NCBI GenBank assembly: GCA_030600745.1
Contig: JAUVLL010000181.1
Location: forward strand, 1-6,867
DNA length: 6,867 nucleotides
Direction of reading: 5' to 3'
Origin: Spirochaetaceae bacterium
Lineage (GTDB): Bacteria > Spirochaetota > Spirochaetia > B11-G9
The notes below the pieces were generated by a model. It was not told the DNA's origin and did not search any database. It saw nothing but the letters and a program-made list of their open reading frames with translations. Made by a program: the position numbers and the translations under genes. Positions 6,794-6,867 of the stretch are shown here, piece by piece (within the stretch, counting starts at the first letter, position 1; the number at the start of each line of letters is the position of its first letter).

Positions 6794-6867
6794 TTTCACG
6801 AACTGTTTCATTGTCCAGAACATCAAAGATGTGATAGCTGAAAAAATAGGTTATCATCTTATTAAGC
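6794..6867. other. Unassigned tail after the ROK stop
   Basis: These 74 bases hold no recognisable gene or element. The +2-shifted forward frame (starting 6783) stops quickly. The frame beginning at 6784 stays open to the edge (ending NIKDVIAEKIGYHLIK), and one minus-strand frame is also open across the stretch. At this length neither is significant. No terminator hairpin is evident. Confidence 0.3.

Noticed and set aside
6782..6867. Open frame at the right edge (both strands) as a new gene or transposon end
   Set aside because: Fewer than 30 codons, no start with a ribosome site, no terminal repeat and no recognisable motif; kept only as an unexplained tail.

Overview
The window is a bacterial segment with a moderately AT-rich composition and clear Shine-Dalgarno sequences. 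It is almost wholly coding: only 176 bases between two divergent genes and the last 74 bases lack a supported gene. The lineage cannot be fixed from the sequence alone. A MrfA/MrfB repair pair plus a pyrophosphate-type phosphofructokinase of the GGND...PKTVDND class would suit an anaerobic or fermentative Spirochaetota or Bacillota-like bacterium, but this is a weak inference.

Region 1 (1-2918, + strand) is a DNA-repair pair. It holds the 3' part of mrfA, a superfamily 2 helicase with a C-terminal cysteine cluster. The window opens at its DEVH box, so the reading frame runs off the left edge. It is followed one base later by mrfB, a DEDD-type exonuclease with a helical repeat tail. In Bacillus subtilis these two proteins form a UvrABC-independent excision repair route for mitomycin C damage.

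Region 2 (2919-5900, - strand) is a compact three-gene operon transcribed in the order phosphofructokinase, PIG-L/LmbE deacetylase, double-SIS sugar-phosphate isomerase or deaminase. The genes overlap by 8 and 4 bases. The natural reading is an amino-sugar catabolic module: an N-acetyl group is removed by the PIG-L enzyme, the aminosugar phosphate is deaminated or isomerised to fructose-6-phosphate by the SIS enzyme, and that is phosphorylated with pyrophosphate. It resembles the deacetylase plus SIS-type glucosamine-6-phosphate deaminase logic of archaeal chitin catabolism rather than the NagA/NagB route. The operon converges on mrfB with zero intergenic bases.

Region 3 (5901-6867) holds a divergent control region and a ROK-family (NagC/XylR-like) regulator on the + strand, the likely regulator of the operon. 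The control region has back-to-back candidate promoters whose -35 boxes overlap, plus several small symmetric or repeated elements. The ROK frame stops after 238 residues, just before the conserved GE-x-GH and Cys-rich part of the fold. The remaining 74 bases do not restore it in any frame, so the gene looks truncated or disrupted here. No RNA genes, CRISPR arrays or recognisable mobile elements were seen.
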